In this document: positions 27,361 through 37,421 of the stretch, one piece after another
Layout: every line of letters starts with the position of its first letter
Position numbering within the stretch: position 1 is the stretch's first letter
Translations under genes and position numbers: made by a program
Source: Allopseudospirillum japonicum
Lineage (GTDB): Bacteria; Pseudomonadota; Gammaproteobacteria; Pseudomonadales; Halomonadaceae
Length of the DNA: 64,000 bases
Assembly: GCF_900108915.1 (NCBI RefSeq)
Contig: NZ_FNYH01000005.1
Span: 112,688 to 176,687, forward strand
Direction of reading: 5' to 3'
The notes under the pieces: model-generated
Databases searched by the model: none
Told to the model about the DNA's origin: nothing
The model's input: only the letters and a program-made list of their open reading frames with translations

Positions 27361-28863
27361 TTATAAACTTAAACCTAGACGTTGGCATTCTAGGCGGCGT
27401 AAAAAGTCTTCCATCAGTAAACGATATAAATCATCTTTAAGAAACGCATCTTCAACCCCAGCGTCTAAGTTGGGGTTATCATTTACCTCTATAACAACAA
27501 TACGATCACCACTTTGTTTAATATCAACACCATATAGTCCATTACCTATGAGCTTAGTGGCTTTAAGGGCGACTTTAAGGACTTTAGTGGGTACTTCATG
27601 TACTGGTAAGGTACGAAAAGCACCAGAAACCGATTTTCCACCAGCATGATTATAAATCTGCCAATGTCCTTTAGACATAAAATATTGGCAAGCAAATAAA
27701 GGCTTATTATTTAAAATGCCAATACGCCAATCATAATCTGTATACATGAATTCTTGTGCAATAACAATGGCAGACTGTTTAAGGAATGCTTTAGCTTGAG
27801 TGACTAATTCTTCTGCATGACTTACTTTTACAACACCTTTTGAAAAAGCACCATCAGGGATTTTGAGCACTAAAGGAAACTGATTCCGGTTGACTAAAAA
27901 ATCTAGAGTATCTTTGCGATCCCTATATAAAAAGTGTGTTTCTGGAATAGGAACGCCCTTTTTGGCCAGCAAATCAGCAAGATAGACTTTATTCGTGCAC
28001 TTGAGGATAGAGTTTGGATCATCAAGCACGATCATACCTTCCATTTCAGCTTTTTTAGCGAATTTATAAGTATGATTACTAATTGAAGTTGTCTCACGAA
28101 TAAAAAGAGCATCATATTCAGCAAGCTGGGTATAATCGCGTTTTTGAATTAACTCAACATCAATACCAAGACGACGCCCAGCACGGATCATATGGCGCAG
28201 AGCACCTGTATTTGAAGGCGGTAATTTCTCTTCTGGATCGACTAAAATAGCCATATCATAACGATATTTACGTTTTAAGCTGGGTTTGCGCCATACCTTG
28301 CGTGAAAAGGTATCTAAAGCATATGCAAAAGTGTCTTCTTCATTTGTTTTAAGTTGAGATAAACCTTCAGGTTTTACTGCTTGAATTAACCAATGTTCCC
28401 CTTGACGAAAAGTAATACTTAAAATTGGACAAGGAAAACGCTCAAAAATTTGGCGAGCTAAATCGGCTAACGGCTCAAAGCGTGTACGACCAAAACAAAC
28501 TTGAATACTTAACTCTTGCTCACAAGTGACTTGCTGGGCAAGTTCTGGATTTTTGCTTAGTGTTTTATTTAGCGCTTTATTTAAGCTTTCCATATTCAAA
28601 CCATAAATAGATTTTTTACCTAAATCATTGATTGTTTGAATTGATGGAATGACTTTGTGACCTCTTGCTTCTGCAAGTAAAGAGCAATAATAGCCATAGC
28701 TAAGGTAACGATAATTGCGACACAAATTAATCACTTGGGTCGGTGTGTTATCTTCCTGCTGGCTCCCTTGTGCAAGATAATCTTGCGCTGAGATCAGGTC
28801 TTCTGTGGGGTAGAAAGCAGTCCAATCTTCTGGTTTATCAACAAGGATTAGTAAACGCGACAT
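27361..28863 (-). CDS. RimK-like ATP-grasp ligase with N-terminal RLAN-type domain
   Basis: A 500-aa protein. The C-terminal half (about residues 270-490) is an ATP-grasp domain with the RimK-like blocks DDPNSILKCTNKVYLADLL, FPLVLKIPDGAFSKGV and the metal-binding VIEVNDNPNLDAGVEDA. The first half is the extra domain found in RimK-family proteins longer than the 300-aa E. coli enzyme. RimK-type enzymes add glutamate or other amino acids to proteins or small molecules; the target here is unknown. The ATG at 28861-28863 has GAGG before it; the open frame runs 33 bases further upstream. Confidence 0.86.
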   Translation of the reverse strand: MSRLLILVDKPEDWTAFYPTEDLISAQDYLAQGSQQEDNTPTQVINLCRNYRYLSYGYYCSLLAEARGHKVIPSIQTINDLGKKSIYGLNMESLNKALNKTLSKNPELAQQVTCEQELSIQVCFGRTRFEPLADLARQIFERFPCPILSITFRQGEHWLIQAVKPEGLSQLKTNEEDTFAYALDTFSRKVWRKPSLKRKYRYDMAILVDPEEKLPPSNTGALRHMIRAGRRLGIDVELIQKRDYTQLAEYDALFIRETTSISNHTYKFAKKAEMEGMIVLDDPNSILKCTNKVYLADLLAKKGVPIPETHFLYRDRKDTLDFLVNRNQFPLVLKIPDGAFSKGVVKVSHAEELVTQAKAFLKQSAIVIAQEFMYTDYDWRIGILNNKPLFACQYFMSKGHWQIYNHAGGKSVSGAFRTLPVHEVPTKVLKVALKATKLIGNGLYGVDIKQSGDRIVVIEVNDNPNLDAGVEDAFLKDDLYRLLMEDFLRRLECQRLGLSL

Positions 28864-29183
28864 GCGTTCCTCGCATACAAAAATGAAAAAAGTCAAAAAT
28901 TCCAGCGGCGCTTGGCAAGCTTACATCCAAGCAGCTTGGATGATAAGAAAAGATTAGTAACACACTATAGCACAGGCACAGACAAAGCCTCTGTTATGTG
29001 CAAAATTGCTTTTGCAAGTGCAGTATTATGACGGGTTTTGATCTCTAGCAATCAAGGCACTAATTTTGGGGATTCCCTTTGTTGGATCAGGAGATTTTAC
29101 ACCCTCAAATAATTGTTGCCTTCGAACAAATGCGGCATACTGGAAGACCTTATCTTCACAGCATCTCTGCTAGAGGTTAACCC
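28864..29183. other. Intergenic region between the RimK-like gene and pdxB
   Basis: Holds a perfect inverted repeat CATCCAAG-CAG-CTTGGATG (28924-28942), placed 60 bases upstream of the RimK-like start, possibly an operator. A rightward TTGTTG (29113-29118), then 17 bases, then CATACT (29136-29141) could be the pdxB promoter. No gene seen. Confidence 0.4.
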
Positions 29184-30341
29184 ATGCGCATCATTGCTGA
29201 CGAAAATATTCCCTTGGTACAAGAGTTTTTTGCAGATATTGGTAAGATTAAAGTATATCTAGGAAGAGATATTAAAGCGAAATATCTTAAAGAAGCCGAT
29301 GTACTTTTGGTGCGCTCTGTGACGCAAGTGGATGCAGATTTGTTACAACATTCAGGCGTACGCTTTGTAGGGACCTCAACCATTGGAACGGATCATATTG
29401 ATCTTAAATGGTTAAAAAATCAAAAAATAGCTTTTGCTAATGCGCCAGGTTCGAATGCAGAATCTGTTGTTGAATATGTATTGAGTGCGCTTGTCTATTT
29501 AGAAGAGCGGGAAGGGTTTGAATTACAAGATAAAACTGTGGGTATTATTGGCGCTGGTAATGTAGGTGGACGTTTATATGAGCGCTTGCACCAAGTTGGT
29601 GTAAACATCTTAATTAATGATCCTCCTCTACAATCTAAAAATGAACAGGCTTTTCCAGAATCTTGTTGGGCTGATCTAGATACTTTATTAGAGCAAGCAG
29701 ACATTATTTCCTTACATACACCATTAATTAGCTCAGGAGTGCATCCAACGCATCACTTGCTAGATAAAAAACGTATTCAAAATTTAGCTGCAGGCAAAAT
29801 TATTATTAATAGCGGCCGTGGTGCTGTTATAGATACCCAAGCTTTGAAAAAACGTTTACAGACACAGGAAGATCTTTTAACTGTATTAGATGTGTGGGAA
29901 CAAGAACCGCACTTTGATGCGGAACTAGTTAAATTGGTAACTTTAGCAACACCGCATATTGCTGGGTACAGTTTGGACGGTAAATTGCGAGGGACTGAAA
30001 TGGTCTGCCAAAGCTTATGTCAGCACTTTGGCCTGCCAATGCGTAAGCAATTAGGTCAGCTGATCCCTGAGCCACCGCTACGTAAAATTAATTTTTCTGC
30101 ACAGATGTTACCTGAACAAGGGGTGCGCACGCTCATTCGTGCTTGTTATGATGTGCGCTCGGATGATCTTGCTTTGCGTTTAGCTTTGCGTACTTTAACG
30201 CCGGCGCAAGCCTATGATCAATTACGCCGTGATTATCCTGTGCGTCGTGAGTTTGCTAATGTGCGCGTAGAGTTGAAAAGTAAACAAAAGGCTTTGGCGC
30301 AAAAATTGATTAGTTTAGGGTTTAAAGTGAAGCTTAACTAA
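29184..30341 (+). CDS. pdxB: Erythronate-4-phosphate dehydrogenase
   Basis: Second step of the DXP-dependent pyridoxal phosphate pathway, oxidising 4-phosphoerythronate. 385 aa, the family length. The NAD-binding motif is GIIGAGNVGGRLYERL (about residues 119-134). Catalytic residues are in NSGRGAVIDTQAL (Arg), WEQEPH (Glu) and ATPHIAGYS (His). The C-terminal PdxB dimerisation domain (about 290-385) distinguishes it from other 2-hydroxyacid dehydrogenases. AGAGG precedes the ATG. Confidence 0.95.
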   Translation: MRIIADENIPLVQEFFADIGKIKVYLGRDIKAKYLKEADVLLVRSVTQVDADLLQHSGVRFVGTSTIGTDHIDLKWLKNQKIAFANAPGSNAESVVEYVLSALVYLEEREGFELQDKTVGIIGAGNVGGRLYERLHQVGVNILINDPPLQSKNEQAFPESCWADLDTLLEQADIISLHTPLISSGVHPTHHLLDKKRIQNLAAGKIIINSGRGAVIDTQALKKRLQTQEDLLTVLDVWEQEPHFDAELVKLVTLATPHIAGYSLDGKLRGTEMVCQSLCQHFGLPMRKQLGQLIPEPPLRKINFSAQMLPEQGVRTLIRACYDVRSDDLALRLALRTLTPAQAYDQLRRDYPVRREFANVRVELKSKQKALAQKLISLGFKVKLN

Positions 30342-30388
30342 TCAAAGAATCATCAATTAAACTTTTATTGATAAGAAAGTAGGCTGAC

Positions 30389-30420
30389 AAAAAAGCACCT
30401 AAATTTTTGGTGCTTTTTTT
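30389..30420. terminator. Bidirectional terminator between pdxB and pheA
   Basis: Stem AAAAAAGCACC (30389-30399) pairs with GGTGCTTTTTT (30409-30419), flanked by A/T runs on both sides. It lies between the two converging stops. Confidence 0.88.
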
Positions 30421-30425
30421 ATTCA

Positions 30426-31298
30426 CTAAGCGTACTGGTAGCGCAATATGTGGGGATGATAGCTGCCCAATAAGCGGACATCTTCAGCAAAAAAGCCAAG
30501 CTCTTCTAGAGCACGTTGCATTGCGGGATCTTGCGGATGTGCTTCTACTTCGAGATAAAATTCTGTGGCTGTAAAGGTGCGTCTATCCATATAGCTTTCT
30601 AGTTTGACCATGTTAATCCCATTGGTTGCAAAGCCACCTAAACTTTTATACAAGGCGGCTGGCAAATTTCTTACTTTAAATAATAACGAAGTTAGATAAG
30701 GTGTTTTTACTTGATAAGTGAGTTCTATGGGGCAGTTTGCAAGAATAACAAAGCGGGTTGTGTTGGTATCTTCATCCTGAAACTGAGATTCTAAGATTTT
30801 CAGTCCGTATAGCTCAGCGGCAATGCTAGAAGCAATCGCAGCCTGATGGAGATTATTTGCTTGTGCAAGCGCTTTAGCAGCCCCTGCTGTATCAGAAGCG
30901 GCCTCAGCAACTAAGCCTAAAGCTTGGATATGGCGTGCACATTGGGCAAGCGCTTGGGGGTGTGATGCGACGGTATGAATTTCTGTTGGGTTGGCTTCAG
31001 GTAAAGCTAATAAACAATGATGAATAGGTTGAAAATATTCGCCAATAATAAATAGACCTGCTTTAGGTAAAGCACGGTAGATTTCTTCAACACGGCCTGC
31101 TGTCGAGTTTTCAATCGGAATCATGGCAACTTGTGCTTCTTGTTTGACGACGGCCTGCATGGCTTGTTCAAAACTTGGGTAAGCTAAGGCTTGCGCTTCT
31201 GGAAAGACATTGCGGCAAGCTAAATGAGAATAAGCCCCCTCATGCCCTTGATAGGCAATGATTTGTGGGGAAACCTTGGCTTGATCTGTGGATGACAT
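30426..31298 (-). CDS. pheA: Prephenate dehydratase, monofunctional (PDT + ACT)
   Basis: Converts prephenate to phenylpyruvate in phenylalanine synthesis. 290 aa: periplasmic-binding-like catalytic domain with IPIENSTAGRVEE and the TTRFVIL motif (catalytic Thr-Arg-Phe), then an ACT domain for Phe feedback (GINMVKLESYMDRR). No chorismate mutase domain is present, unlike the 360-aa P-protein of Pseudomonas and E. coli. The ACT motif is the KLESY variant rather than ESRP. Start ATG at 31296-31298 with AAGGT ahead; the open frame continues 60 bases upstream. Confidence 0.92.
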   Translation of the reverse strand: MSSTDQAKVSPQIIAYQGHEGAYSHLACRNVFPEAQALAYPSFEQAMQAVVKQEAQVAMIPIENSTAGRVEEIYRALPKAGLFIIGEYFQPIHHCLLALPEANPTEIHTVASHPQALAQCARHIQALGLVAEAASDTAGAAKALAQANNLHQAAIASSIAAELYGLKILESQFQDEDTNTTRFVILANCPIELTYQVKTPYLTSLLFKVRNLPAALYKSLGGFATNGINMVKLESYMDRRTFTATEFYLEVEAHPQDPAMQRALEELGFFAEDVRLLGSYHPHILRYQYA

Positions 31299-31604
31299 AA
31301 ATAAATTTACCTTGGTGATGATAGTAAAGTGATAATGTTTTGGCGAACGTGCTTGCAAATCCGGTTTCTAAACGGAGAGAAAGGCGACTAAAGTAGAATG
31401 CTTGAAATCATGCCTTATAAATGAATAAAATCCGAGCATCTGATGATGGGTTAAGATGGATGCTTGTAGTGCTTCATGTTTTTGTCTTGATTGCGTCTAG
31501 ATAAATTTTCGATAAGCTGCCTAATAAAACGACCTTCGTAGTATAAGCGAAGGCATTAAAATGCGTACAGGCCAAGCCTAGTGACGTATGCGGAGTTAAC
31601 AAGC
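31299..31604. other. Intergenic region upstream of the heme-motif chemoreceptor
   Basis: Contains a small stem CCTTCG / CGAAGG (31533-31538 with 31548-31553) and TTCGATAA (31508-31515). The latter resembles the -10 of flagellar sigma-28 promoters but lacks a matching TAAA 15 bases upstream. No gene seen. Confidence 0.4.
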
Positions 31605-33227
31605 ATGCCTAAAAAAACTGCGGGAATGAGTGTGCAAGCTAAGATAAGTGCGGCTTTGGTCGGCGTACTCGTATTGATTATGCTGGTTTCCATGGCTTTT
31701 ACCGTACACAGCGAACGGACCTTGGTCGAAAATGTGATTACACGCCACACTCATGATACTGCGGATTCTTATTTTGACGCCCTAAATATTATGATGATTA
31801 CTGGGACGTTGGATAATAGAGATATTTTGCGTACCAAGGTCATGAGCCAACCTGGGGTTGTAGATGCGCGTATTGTCCGTGGTGAGCCAATTACGCGCTT
31901 TTTTGGCCCAGGACGTGCGGAGGAACAAGTCAAAGATGCATTAGACCAGCGTGGTTTGCAGGGAGAAGACATCACTCTAATAGAAGATACGCAAGACGGG
32001 CGCTTGTTAACTGTGGTTAAACCGATTGTTGCAACGAGCAATTATAGAGGCACCAATTGTTTAACCTGCCACATTGTCGATGAAGGCACCATTGTTGGGG
32101 CCGTGCGTATCAGTTATTCCTTAGCTGAGTTGGATGGTCAAATTCGTGGGAATTTGTGGCGTTTGGCTGGAGTACAAGTTTTATTATTTATTGTAGGCAT
32201 GAGTTTAATGGTGTTTTTAGTCAGGCACTTAATTATACGTCCTATAGAATGTCTACGTAATGTCATGCAGCAGATAGAAGAAGATTCAGACTTAAGTTTG
32301 CGCACCCAAGATGTGCAGCGGACTGACGAAATAGGTATGGTATCCAATACCTTTAATCGCATGCTAGAACGCTTTGGTGATAGCCTGCAGCAAGTCGCTG
32401 GTACAACACAAACCTTGCAACAAGCGGCACAGCAAATCTCGCAAGTTTCGGATCAAACAACTCAAGCAGCAAGTGAACAGTGCCACGGAACAGAAAATGT
32501 GGTGTCGGCAATGCAGCAAATGCGCTCTTGTGTACAAGAGATGATGCAACATGCGGCACGTACTTCAGAAGCTTCCCAAGATGCAGATAGTGAAGCTCAG
32601 CAAAGTCATCAGCTGACACAAGGTGCGATCCAAGGCATTGAAAATTTGAGTAAGAGCATTGAATCAGCGACTCAAGTCATTAATAAAGTGGGAGATTACA
32701 GTGAACAGGTGGGCCATGTATTAGACATGATCACTTCGATTGCAGAGCAAACTAATTTATTAGCCTTAAATGCAGCAATTGAAGCAGCCCGCGCGGGCGA
32801 AGCAGGACGCGGATTTGCTGTGGTGGCTGATGAAGTCCGCTCATTAGCAAATCGTACCCATGTCTCAACCCAAGAAGTTCAGCAAACAATTCAACAGCTT
32901 CAGCAGGAAGTACAAGAGGCCATCAAGGTGATGCAAGCGGCCAATCAGGATGCACGCCAAGGGGTCACAGATGTCCAGCAAGTTGCAGAATCGATAGGTC
33001 ACATTACACAGGCGGTATCAGGCATTAATGCCTTAAATAGCCAAATGGCACAAGCGGCACATGAGCAAGAGCAGGTCACAGAAGAAGTGAATGCTTTGAT
33101 TCAATCTATCAATGAAATCGCAGAGCGTACCCGTGATGATGCACAAAGTACGGCGCAGGTCAGTGATGCACTTGTGAGCCTTGCTCAGCGTCTTGATAAG
33201 TTAGTACAAGGCTTTAAATTGTATTAG
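31605..33227 (+). CDS. Methyl-accepting chemotaxis protein with periplasmic c-type heme motif
   Basis: A 540-aa transmembrane chemoreceptor. The first helix is at about residues 10-32, then a periplasmic domain of about 140 residues, a second helix (about 180-205), HAMP (about 206-262) and a cytoplasmic signalling hairpin with [19 protein letters not shown]. The periplasmic domain holds CLTCH (Cys152, Cys155, His156), a CxxCH heme c attachment site, close to helix 2. Related heme-c sensor domains are known from Geobacter chemoreceptors, where they respond to redox state or gases. The ATG at 31605 has GGAG at 31592-31595. No C-terminal receptor-methylase pentapeptide is seen. Confidence 0.9.
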   Translation: MPKKTAGMSVQAKISAALVGVLVLIMLVSMAFTVHSERTLVENVITRHTHDTADSYFDALNIMMITGTLDNRDILRTKVMSQPGVVDARIVRGEPITRFFGPGRAEEQVKDALDQRGLQGEDITLIEDTQDGRLLTVVKPIVATSNYRGTNCLTCHIVDEGTIVGAVRISYSLAELDGQIRGNLWRLAGVQVLLFIVGMSLMVFLVRHLIIRPIECLRNVMQQIEEDSDLSLRTQDVQRTDEIGMVSNTFNRMLERFGDSLQQVAGTTQTLQQAAQQISQVSDQTTQAASEQCHGTENVVSAMQQMRSCVQEMMQHAARTSEASQDADSEAQQSHQLTQGAIQGIENLSKSIESATQVINKVGDYSEQVGHVLDMITSIAEQTNLLALNAAIEAARAGEAGRGFAVVADEVRSLANRTHVSTQEVQQTIQQLQQEVQEAIKVMQAANQDARQGVTDVQQVAESIGHITQAVSGINALNSQMAQAAHEQEQVTEEVNALIQSINEIAERTRDDAQSTAQVSDALVSLAQRLDKLVQGFKLY

Positions 33228-33370
33228 TTTGTTTGTTAAAAATACCTGTGTTGAAGGAAATCACTTGATTTGTGTTCAAGTTAAGCCAAGATCGCCGATA
33301 CTTTATCACTAGTAGCCGAATTTGAGTGGCAGTAAACAGATGATCAACCTTCAACCTGGGATGATAGCTT

Positions 33371-33712
33371 ATGAGCGCCGCAGCCCGTAATGTCTTAACT
33401 TTAACGATCAAGGACAAGCAAACGCTTTATGCTGCCTATATGCCCTTTCTGCGTTTTGGCGGGTTGTTTATTCCTACCACACGCAGGTTTCGCCCAGGGC
33501 AAGAACTTTTTATGTTATTGAGTTTGATTGACGAACCACAAAAGTTACCTGTTGCGGGCAAAATCGTGTGGGTGACACCGCAAGGCGCGCAAGGTCGGCG
33601 TACACCGGGTATAGGCCTGCAGTTTAATGAAGATCAAAGTTTGGTGCGTGATAAAATAGAAACCTACCTAGCCGGTGCTTTGAGCTCAGGACGTCCAACT
33701 TATACGTTATAA
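33371..33712 (+). CDS. pilZ: PilZ-domain protein
   Basis: 113 aa, matching the type IV pilus PilZ protein: MPFLRFGGLFIPTTRRFRPG and GIGLQFNED are its blocks. It has no RxxxR c-di-GMP motif at the N-terminus, as in true PilZ of Pseudomonas, which does not bind c-di-GMP but acts with the PilB ATPase and FimX in pilus extension. The next gene is tatD, the usual order (holB-pilZ-tatD), but holB and tmk are absent here. Confidence 0.87.
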   Translation: MSAAARNVLTLTIKDKQTLYAAYMPFLRFGGLFIPTTRRFRPGQELFMLLSLIDEPQKLPVAGKIVWVTPQGAQGRRTPGIGLQFNEDQSLVRDKIETYLAGALSSGRPTYTL

Positions 33713-33742
33713 CACATATTTTAAACTAGTTTATCCCTATTT

Positions 33743-34558
33743 ATGAAAAATACCTTAACGCTTGTCGATTCCCATTGTCATTTAGATATGCTTAAACTTG
33801 CGCCCGAAGCTTTAGATCAAAGGCTTGCTGAGGCGCGTGCACGTGGCGTGGCGCATTTTTTATGTGTGAGTGTTGATTTAAGCACTTGGCCACAAATGTT
33901 GTTGTTGGCACAAAGATATCCAGATGTCTCTGTATCTCTTGGAGTCCATCCTTTATATGAAGTGGAACAAGAACCTAGCCTAGAGACCTTATGCGCTTTG
34001 GCAAAAGCACAGCCAAGAGTGGTGGCCATTGGTGAAACTGGTTTAGATAGCCATTATACGGAAGCTGTTGCTAGTGAAGTGCAAGAAGCACGTTTTTATA
34101 CCCATTTGCAGGCAGGGCGTCAGTTGCAACTACCTGTGATTGTACATACACGTGAAGCGAAACAAGCTACGCTTGCGATTTTGCGTCAAGGGCTGGATAC
34201 GCAAGCTTCCGGTGTGCTGCATTGCTTTACTGAAGATTGGGATATGGCAAAAGCGGCCTTAGATTTGGGGATGTATATTTCTCTATCTGGGATTGTGACC
34301 TTTAAAAATGCCCAGGATCTACGCGAAGTGGCGCGCCGTGTGCCTCTAGATCGCTTGCTGATCGAAACCGATGCCCCCTACCTTGCGCCTGTACCTTATC
34401 GTGGCAAGGTCAATCAACCGGCTTATGTGTATGAGGTGGCTCAGTGTATTGCTGATGCGAGAGGCATCTCACTACCAGAATTAGCCACAGCAACGACGGA
34501 AAACTTTTATCGCCTATTTCAACGAGCGTCGCCCATTGGTTACCCTGTTTGTTGTTAG
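33743..34558 (+). CDS. tatD: TatD-family metal-dependent hydrolase
   Basis: 271-aa TIM-barrel deoxyribonuclease. The metal ligands are visible: HxH in VDSHCHLDM, the Glu in GETGLD, His in PVIVHTREA, His in LHCFTE, and Asp in IETDAPYLAP. TatD proteins are 3'-5' DNases linked to DNA repair and D-aminoacyl-tRNA or D-Tyr editing in relatives. Paired with pilZ by position. Confidence 0.93.
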   Translation: MKNTLTLVDSHCHLDMLKLAPEALDQRLAEARARGVAHFLCVSVDLSTWPQMLLLAQRYPDVSVSLGVHPLYEVEQEPSLETLCALAKAQPRVVAIGETGLDSHYTEAVASEVQEARFYTHLQAGRQLQLPVIVHTREAKQATLAILRQGLDTQASGVLHCFTEDWDMAKAALDLGMYISLSGIVTFKNAQDLREVARRVPLDRLLIETDAPYLAPVPYRGKVNQPAYVYEVAQCIADARGISLPELATATTENFYRLFQRASPIGYPVCC

Positions 34559-34666
34559 TCAATGGTCATTTTTTTGTAGTACCCTGAACTTAGGCTGATC
34601 CGTATTAGGGATGAAGTAAGGTGCTGGCAAGGTATCTTGGAAACCCCTGAGAGATTTTGCAGGCAT

Positions 34667-34695
34667 CCGCGTAAACCCTCGCCCAACTGGGTGGG
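34667..34695. repeat. IS200/IS605-like end remnant, copy B
   Basis: CCGCGTAAACCCTCGCCCAA and the following 9 bases match 10330-10358 at 25 of 29 positions. It lies in the 182-base gap between tatD and a chemoreceptor gene, with no transposase nearby. The four differences are all C/T changes, and most keep the potential CCC/GGG pairing. Confidence 0.45.
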
Positions 34696-34740
34696 AGTAT
34701 AAGGAAATATACTTGACCCTATATTTGTGAGGGCATTCCT

Positions 34741-36861
34741 ATGAAAACCTTATCAATCCAATTAAAAATCCTCTTATGGAGTAGTGCCAGCTTAATTTTG
34801 ACCTTGGCCATTGTTTTAGGGTTTTCATATCAGGTCGCGCGTGATGCCCAAGGATTAGTGACAGAGCGTACTCAAAAGCTACTCACAGATGAAATTGATC
34901 AACAGTTACGCTTGATTGGTGAAATGCAGGCGAATCTAGTCCGTGAACGTATTGAAGAAGGATTTGGTGTTGCTAAAGTACTCGCGGATATCTTATACCA
35001 AGCCTCTCAAGATCCTGCCTTGAATTTACAACGTACAGAAGTCAAAACCTTGCTGCAGTCAGTGATTCAAGAGCGTCCTTTCTTAGGGGGGATTTATACT
35101 GATTGGGAGCCAAATGCTTTTGATGGGCAGGATGCTGTGTTTAAGCAAGCAAGTGAGCATAGTAAACCAGGTGTGGGTACTTTGGATATTTATTGGAGTC
35201 GCAGTCTCCAAGGACAACTTGCTTATCAAGTGACAGGAGAAAAGTACAACACACAAAAAGATGCCGCCGGAGTACGTCTTTCAGAATGGTATTTATGTCC
35301 TAAAGAAAATTTACGGGCGTGTTTGCTTGATCCTTACACTTACGAAGTCCAAGGCCAGCAAGTATTAATGACCTCCTTGGTGGTGCCTATGATTAAAGAT
35401 GGGCGCTTTCTAGGGATTACAGGCGTTGATTTCCATCTAAATTTTTTGCAAGAAAAACTACAAAAAGCGGCTGCTCAGTTTTACCAAGGGCAAGCGCATC
35501 TCACCTTAATGACCCAAAGTGGGCGTATTCTTGCCTCAACCCACGGAGAAACTTGGGCTGGTCAAAGTTTACAAAATCAATTACCCGCGTTGGCAAAAGG
35601 AATTCAACATCACCTTGCAAAAAATCATTTATATGAAACACGTGATGCAAATTGGGTCCGTGTGATGCAGCCTATCCGCTTTCCTAGCGTGCAAGCCAAT
35701 GCGTGGGGTGTGTTGGTAGAGTTACCGACACACTTGGTAACGCAAGAAGTACAGACTTTGGAAACCTCGCTGATCAATTTGTTTGCGGGAGTTTTTCAAC
35801 AGCAATTTCTTATTGGTTCAGCGATGGCTTTGCTTGGTGTCCTGATGTTATGGGGTTTTTCGCGCTCTTTGGTGCGCCCCTTGCAAAATTTGGTGGATCG
35901 AGTACAGGAGTTAGCCGCAGGTGATGGAGATTTAACAAAAGCCTTGCAAATTGAATCGCATAAAGAGTTGATTGCTTTGTGTGCGTATTTTAATCAATTT
36001 ACCGAAAACTTACGGCAAATGGTTGTTGATGTGCGGCAAACGGCAACTCGGGTGCAAGCATCAGCAGCACAATCAGCACAAATTGCAGCACAAGCTAATC
36101 AAGGCGTGGATAAGCAAAGCCATGAAATTGATCAAGTGGCTACAGCAATGACACAAATGACAGCCAGTGCTCAAGAAGTTGCCCAGCATGCTGCAGGTGC
36201 TGCACAAGAAGCGCACCAAGTGCAGCAGCAGGTGTTGGGTGCGCGTGACACAGTGTATCAAAGTGCAGATGCCATTCGTCAATTAGCACAAGATGTACAA
36301 ACATCTGCACAAGTGATTCAAGCGGTGGCGGCTGAAAGCGATAATATCAATCGTATTTTAGGAGTGATCGGTGAAATTGCTGAGCAAACCAACTTGCTCG
36401 CGTTAAATGCCGCGATAGAAGCAGCGCGCGCGGGGGAACAAGGTCGTGGCTTTGCCGTCGTTGCAGATGAAGTAAGAAACCTTGCCTCTCGCACACAAAC
36501 TTCGACAGAAGAAATTGATGTGTTAATTCATGGGCTACAAGCCAAAATTCAAGGTGCTGTACAGAGTATGGAGCATGGACATGCGAAAGCAGAGCATACG
36601 CAAGCAGCAGCAGATCAAGCCGTACAAGAGTTAGAAACTGTGGTTAGGGCAATACAGGGTATTAATGATATGGCTGCGCAAATTGCCAGTGCTGCAGAAC
36701 AGCAACATTTAGTTGCTGAAGATATTAACCGAAGCATTACCCGTATTGGTGAGGTAGCTGCGCAAGTAAGCCAAGGGGCATCCCAAGCAACACAAGATAG
36801 TCATGCGCTGTCTACACTTGCACAAGACTTACAACAACAAATAGGGCGGTTACGCGCATGA
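34741..36861 (+). CDS. Methyl-accepting chemotaxis protein with dCache-type sensor
   Basis: A 706-aa chemoreceptor. First membrane helix at about residues 10-30, then a long periplasmic domain (about 31-350) of double-Cache type, with [16 protein letters not shown] and the second-lobe block GVDFHL. The second helix is at about 357-377, then HAMP and a signalling domain with [19 protein letters not shown]. The ligand is unknown; dCache sensors often bind amino acids or small organic acids. GAGGG precedes the ATG. The gene overlaps eda by four bases (ATGA). Confidence 0.92.
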   Translation: MKTLSIQLKILLWSSASLILTLAIVLGFSYQVARDAQGLVTERTQKLLTDEIDQQLRLIGEMQANLVRERIEEGFGVAKVLADILYQASQDPALNLQRTEVKTLLQSVIQERPFLGGIYTDWEPNAFDGQDAVFKQASEHSKPGVGTLDIYWSRSLQGQLAYQVTGEKYNTQKDAAGVRLSEWYLCPKENLRACLLDPYTYEVQGQQVLMTSLVVPMIKDGRFLGITGVDFHLNFLQEKLQKAAAQFYQGQAHLTLMTQSGRILASTHGETWAGQSLQNQLPALAKGIQHHLAKNHLYETRDANWVRVMQPIRFPSVQANAWGVLVELPTHLVTQEVQTLETSLINLFAGVFQQQFLIGSAMALLGVLMLWGFSRSLVRPLQNLVDRVQELAAGDGDLTKALQIESHKELIALCAYFNQFTENLRQMVVDVRQTATRVQASAAQSAQIAAQANQGVDKQSHEIDQVATAMTQMTASAQEVAQHAAGAAQEAHQVQQQVLGARDTVYQSADAIRQLAQDVQTSAQVIQAVAAESDNINRILGVIGEIAEQTNLLALNAAIEAARAGEQGRGFAVVADEVRNLASRTQTSTEEIDVLIHGLQAKIQGAVQSMEHGHAKAEHTQAAADQAVQELETVVRAIQGINDMAAQIASAAEQQHLVAEDINRSITRIGEVAAQVSQGASQATQDSHALSTLAQDLQQQIGRLRA

Positions 36862-37421
36862 GTTTAGCTTTTTGGCAAGCTTTGGGACCTGTGTTCCCTG
36901 TAGTGACTACCTTGCCTAAATTAATCCCGAGTTGGCAAGCCTTAGGCGAGCACTTGAGTATGCAAGGTGCCAAAGTGTGTGAGCTGACTTTGCGAGATGC
37001 GAATGCTTGGGAAAACATTCGCGCTTGGCAAGAAGCAGTGCCTGAGTTACCTCTGGTGGTTGGGTCTGTCACTCAGCAATCTCAGGTGAAGGCGCTTAAG
37101 CAAATGGGGGTTCAAGCGATTGTTACGCCTGGATGGATGCCAGCTTTAGTAGAAGAAGCGCTAAATCTAAAGATGCATATCTTGCCGGGCATTGCCACCG
37201 CCGGCGAACTCATGCAAGCCCAGGCGTATGGTTTATCAGCGGTGAAAATTTTCCCGATTGAACCCTTGGGAGGTATAGGATATTTATCCGCTTTGCATGC
37301 TGCCTTGCCCCAAATGTATTTTTGTCCTACAGGGGGAATCAATGCATCGAAGGCGGCAGCCTATTTGCAGCTGCCGTATGTGTTTGCGGTGGGAGGATCT
37401 TGGTTGGTGGCATCCCATTAA
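36858..37421 (+). CDS. eda: KDPG/KHG aldolase
   Basis: 187-aa class I aldolase that splits 2-keto-3-deoxy-6-phosphogluconate in the Entner-Doudoroff pathway. The catalytic Glu is in CELTLRD (where other family members have EVTLRT), the phosphate site is PTGGIN, and the Schiff-base Lys is in AVKIFPIEP. It is shorter than the 210-aa usual size at the C-terminus. It is translationally coupled to the preceding chemoreceptor gene; no other Entner-Doudoroff gene is nearby. Confidence 0.9.
   Translation: MSLAFWQALGPVFPVVTTLPKLIPSWQALGEHLSMQGAKVCELTLRDANAWENIRAWQEAVPELPLVVGSVTQQSQVKALKQMGVQAIVTPGWMPALVEEALNLKMHILPGIATAGELMQAQAYGLSAVKIFPIEPLGGIGYLSALHAALPQMYFCPTGGINASKAAAYLQLPYVFAVGGSWLVASH

Noticed and set aside
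31489..31515. Sigma-28 flagellar promoter before the first chemoreceptor
   Set aside because: TTCGATAA fits the -10 loosely, but the -35 TAAA is absent at the right distance.
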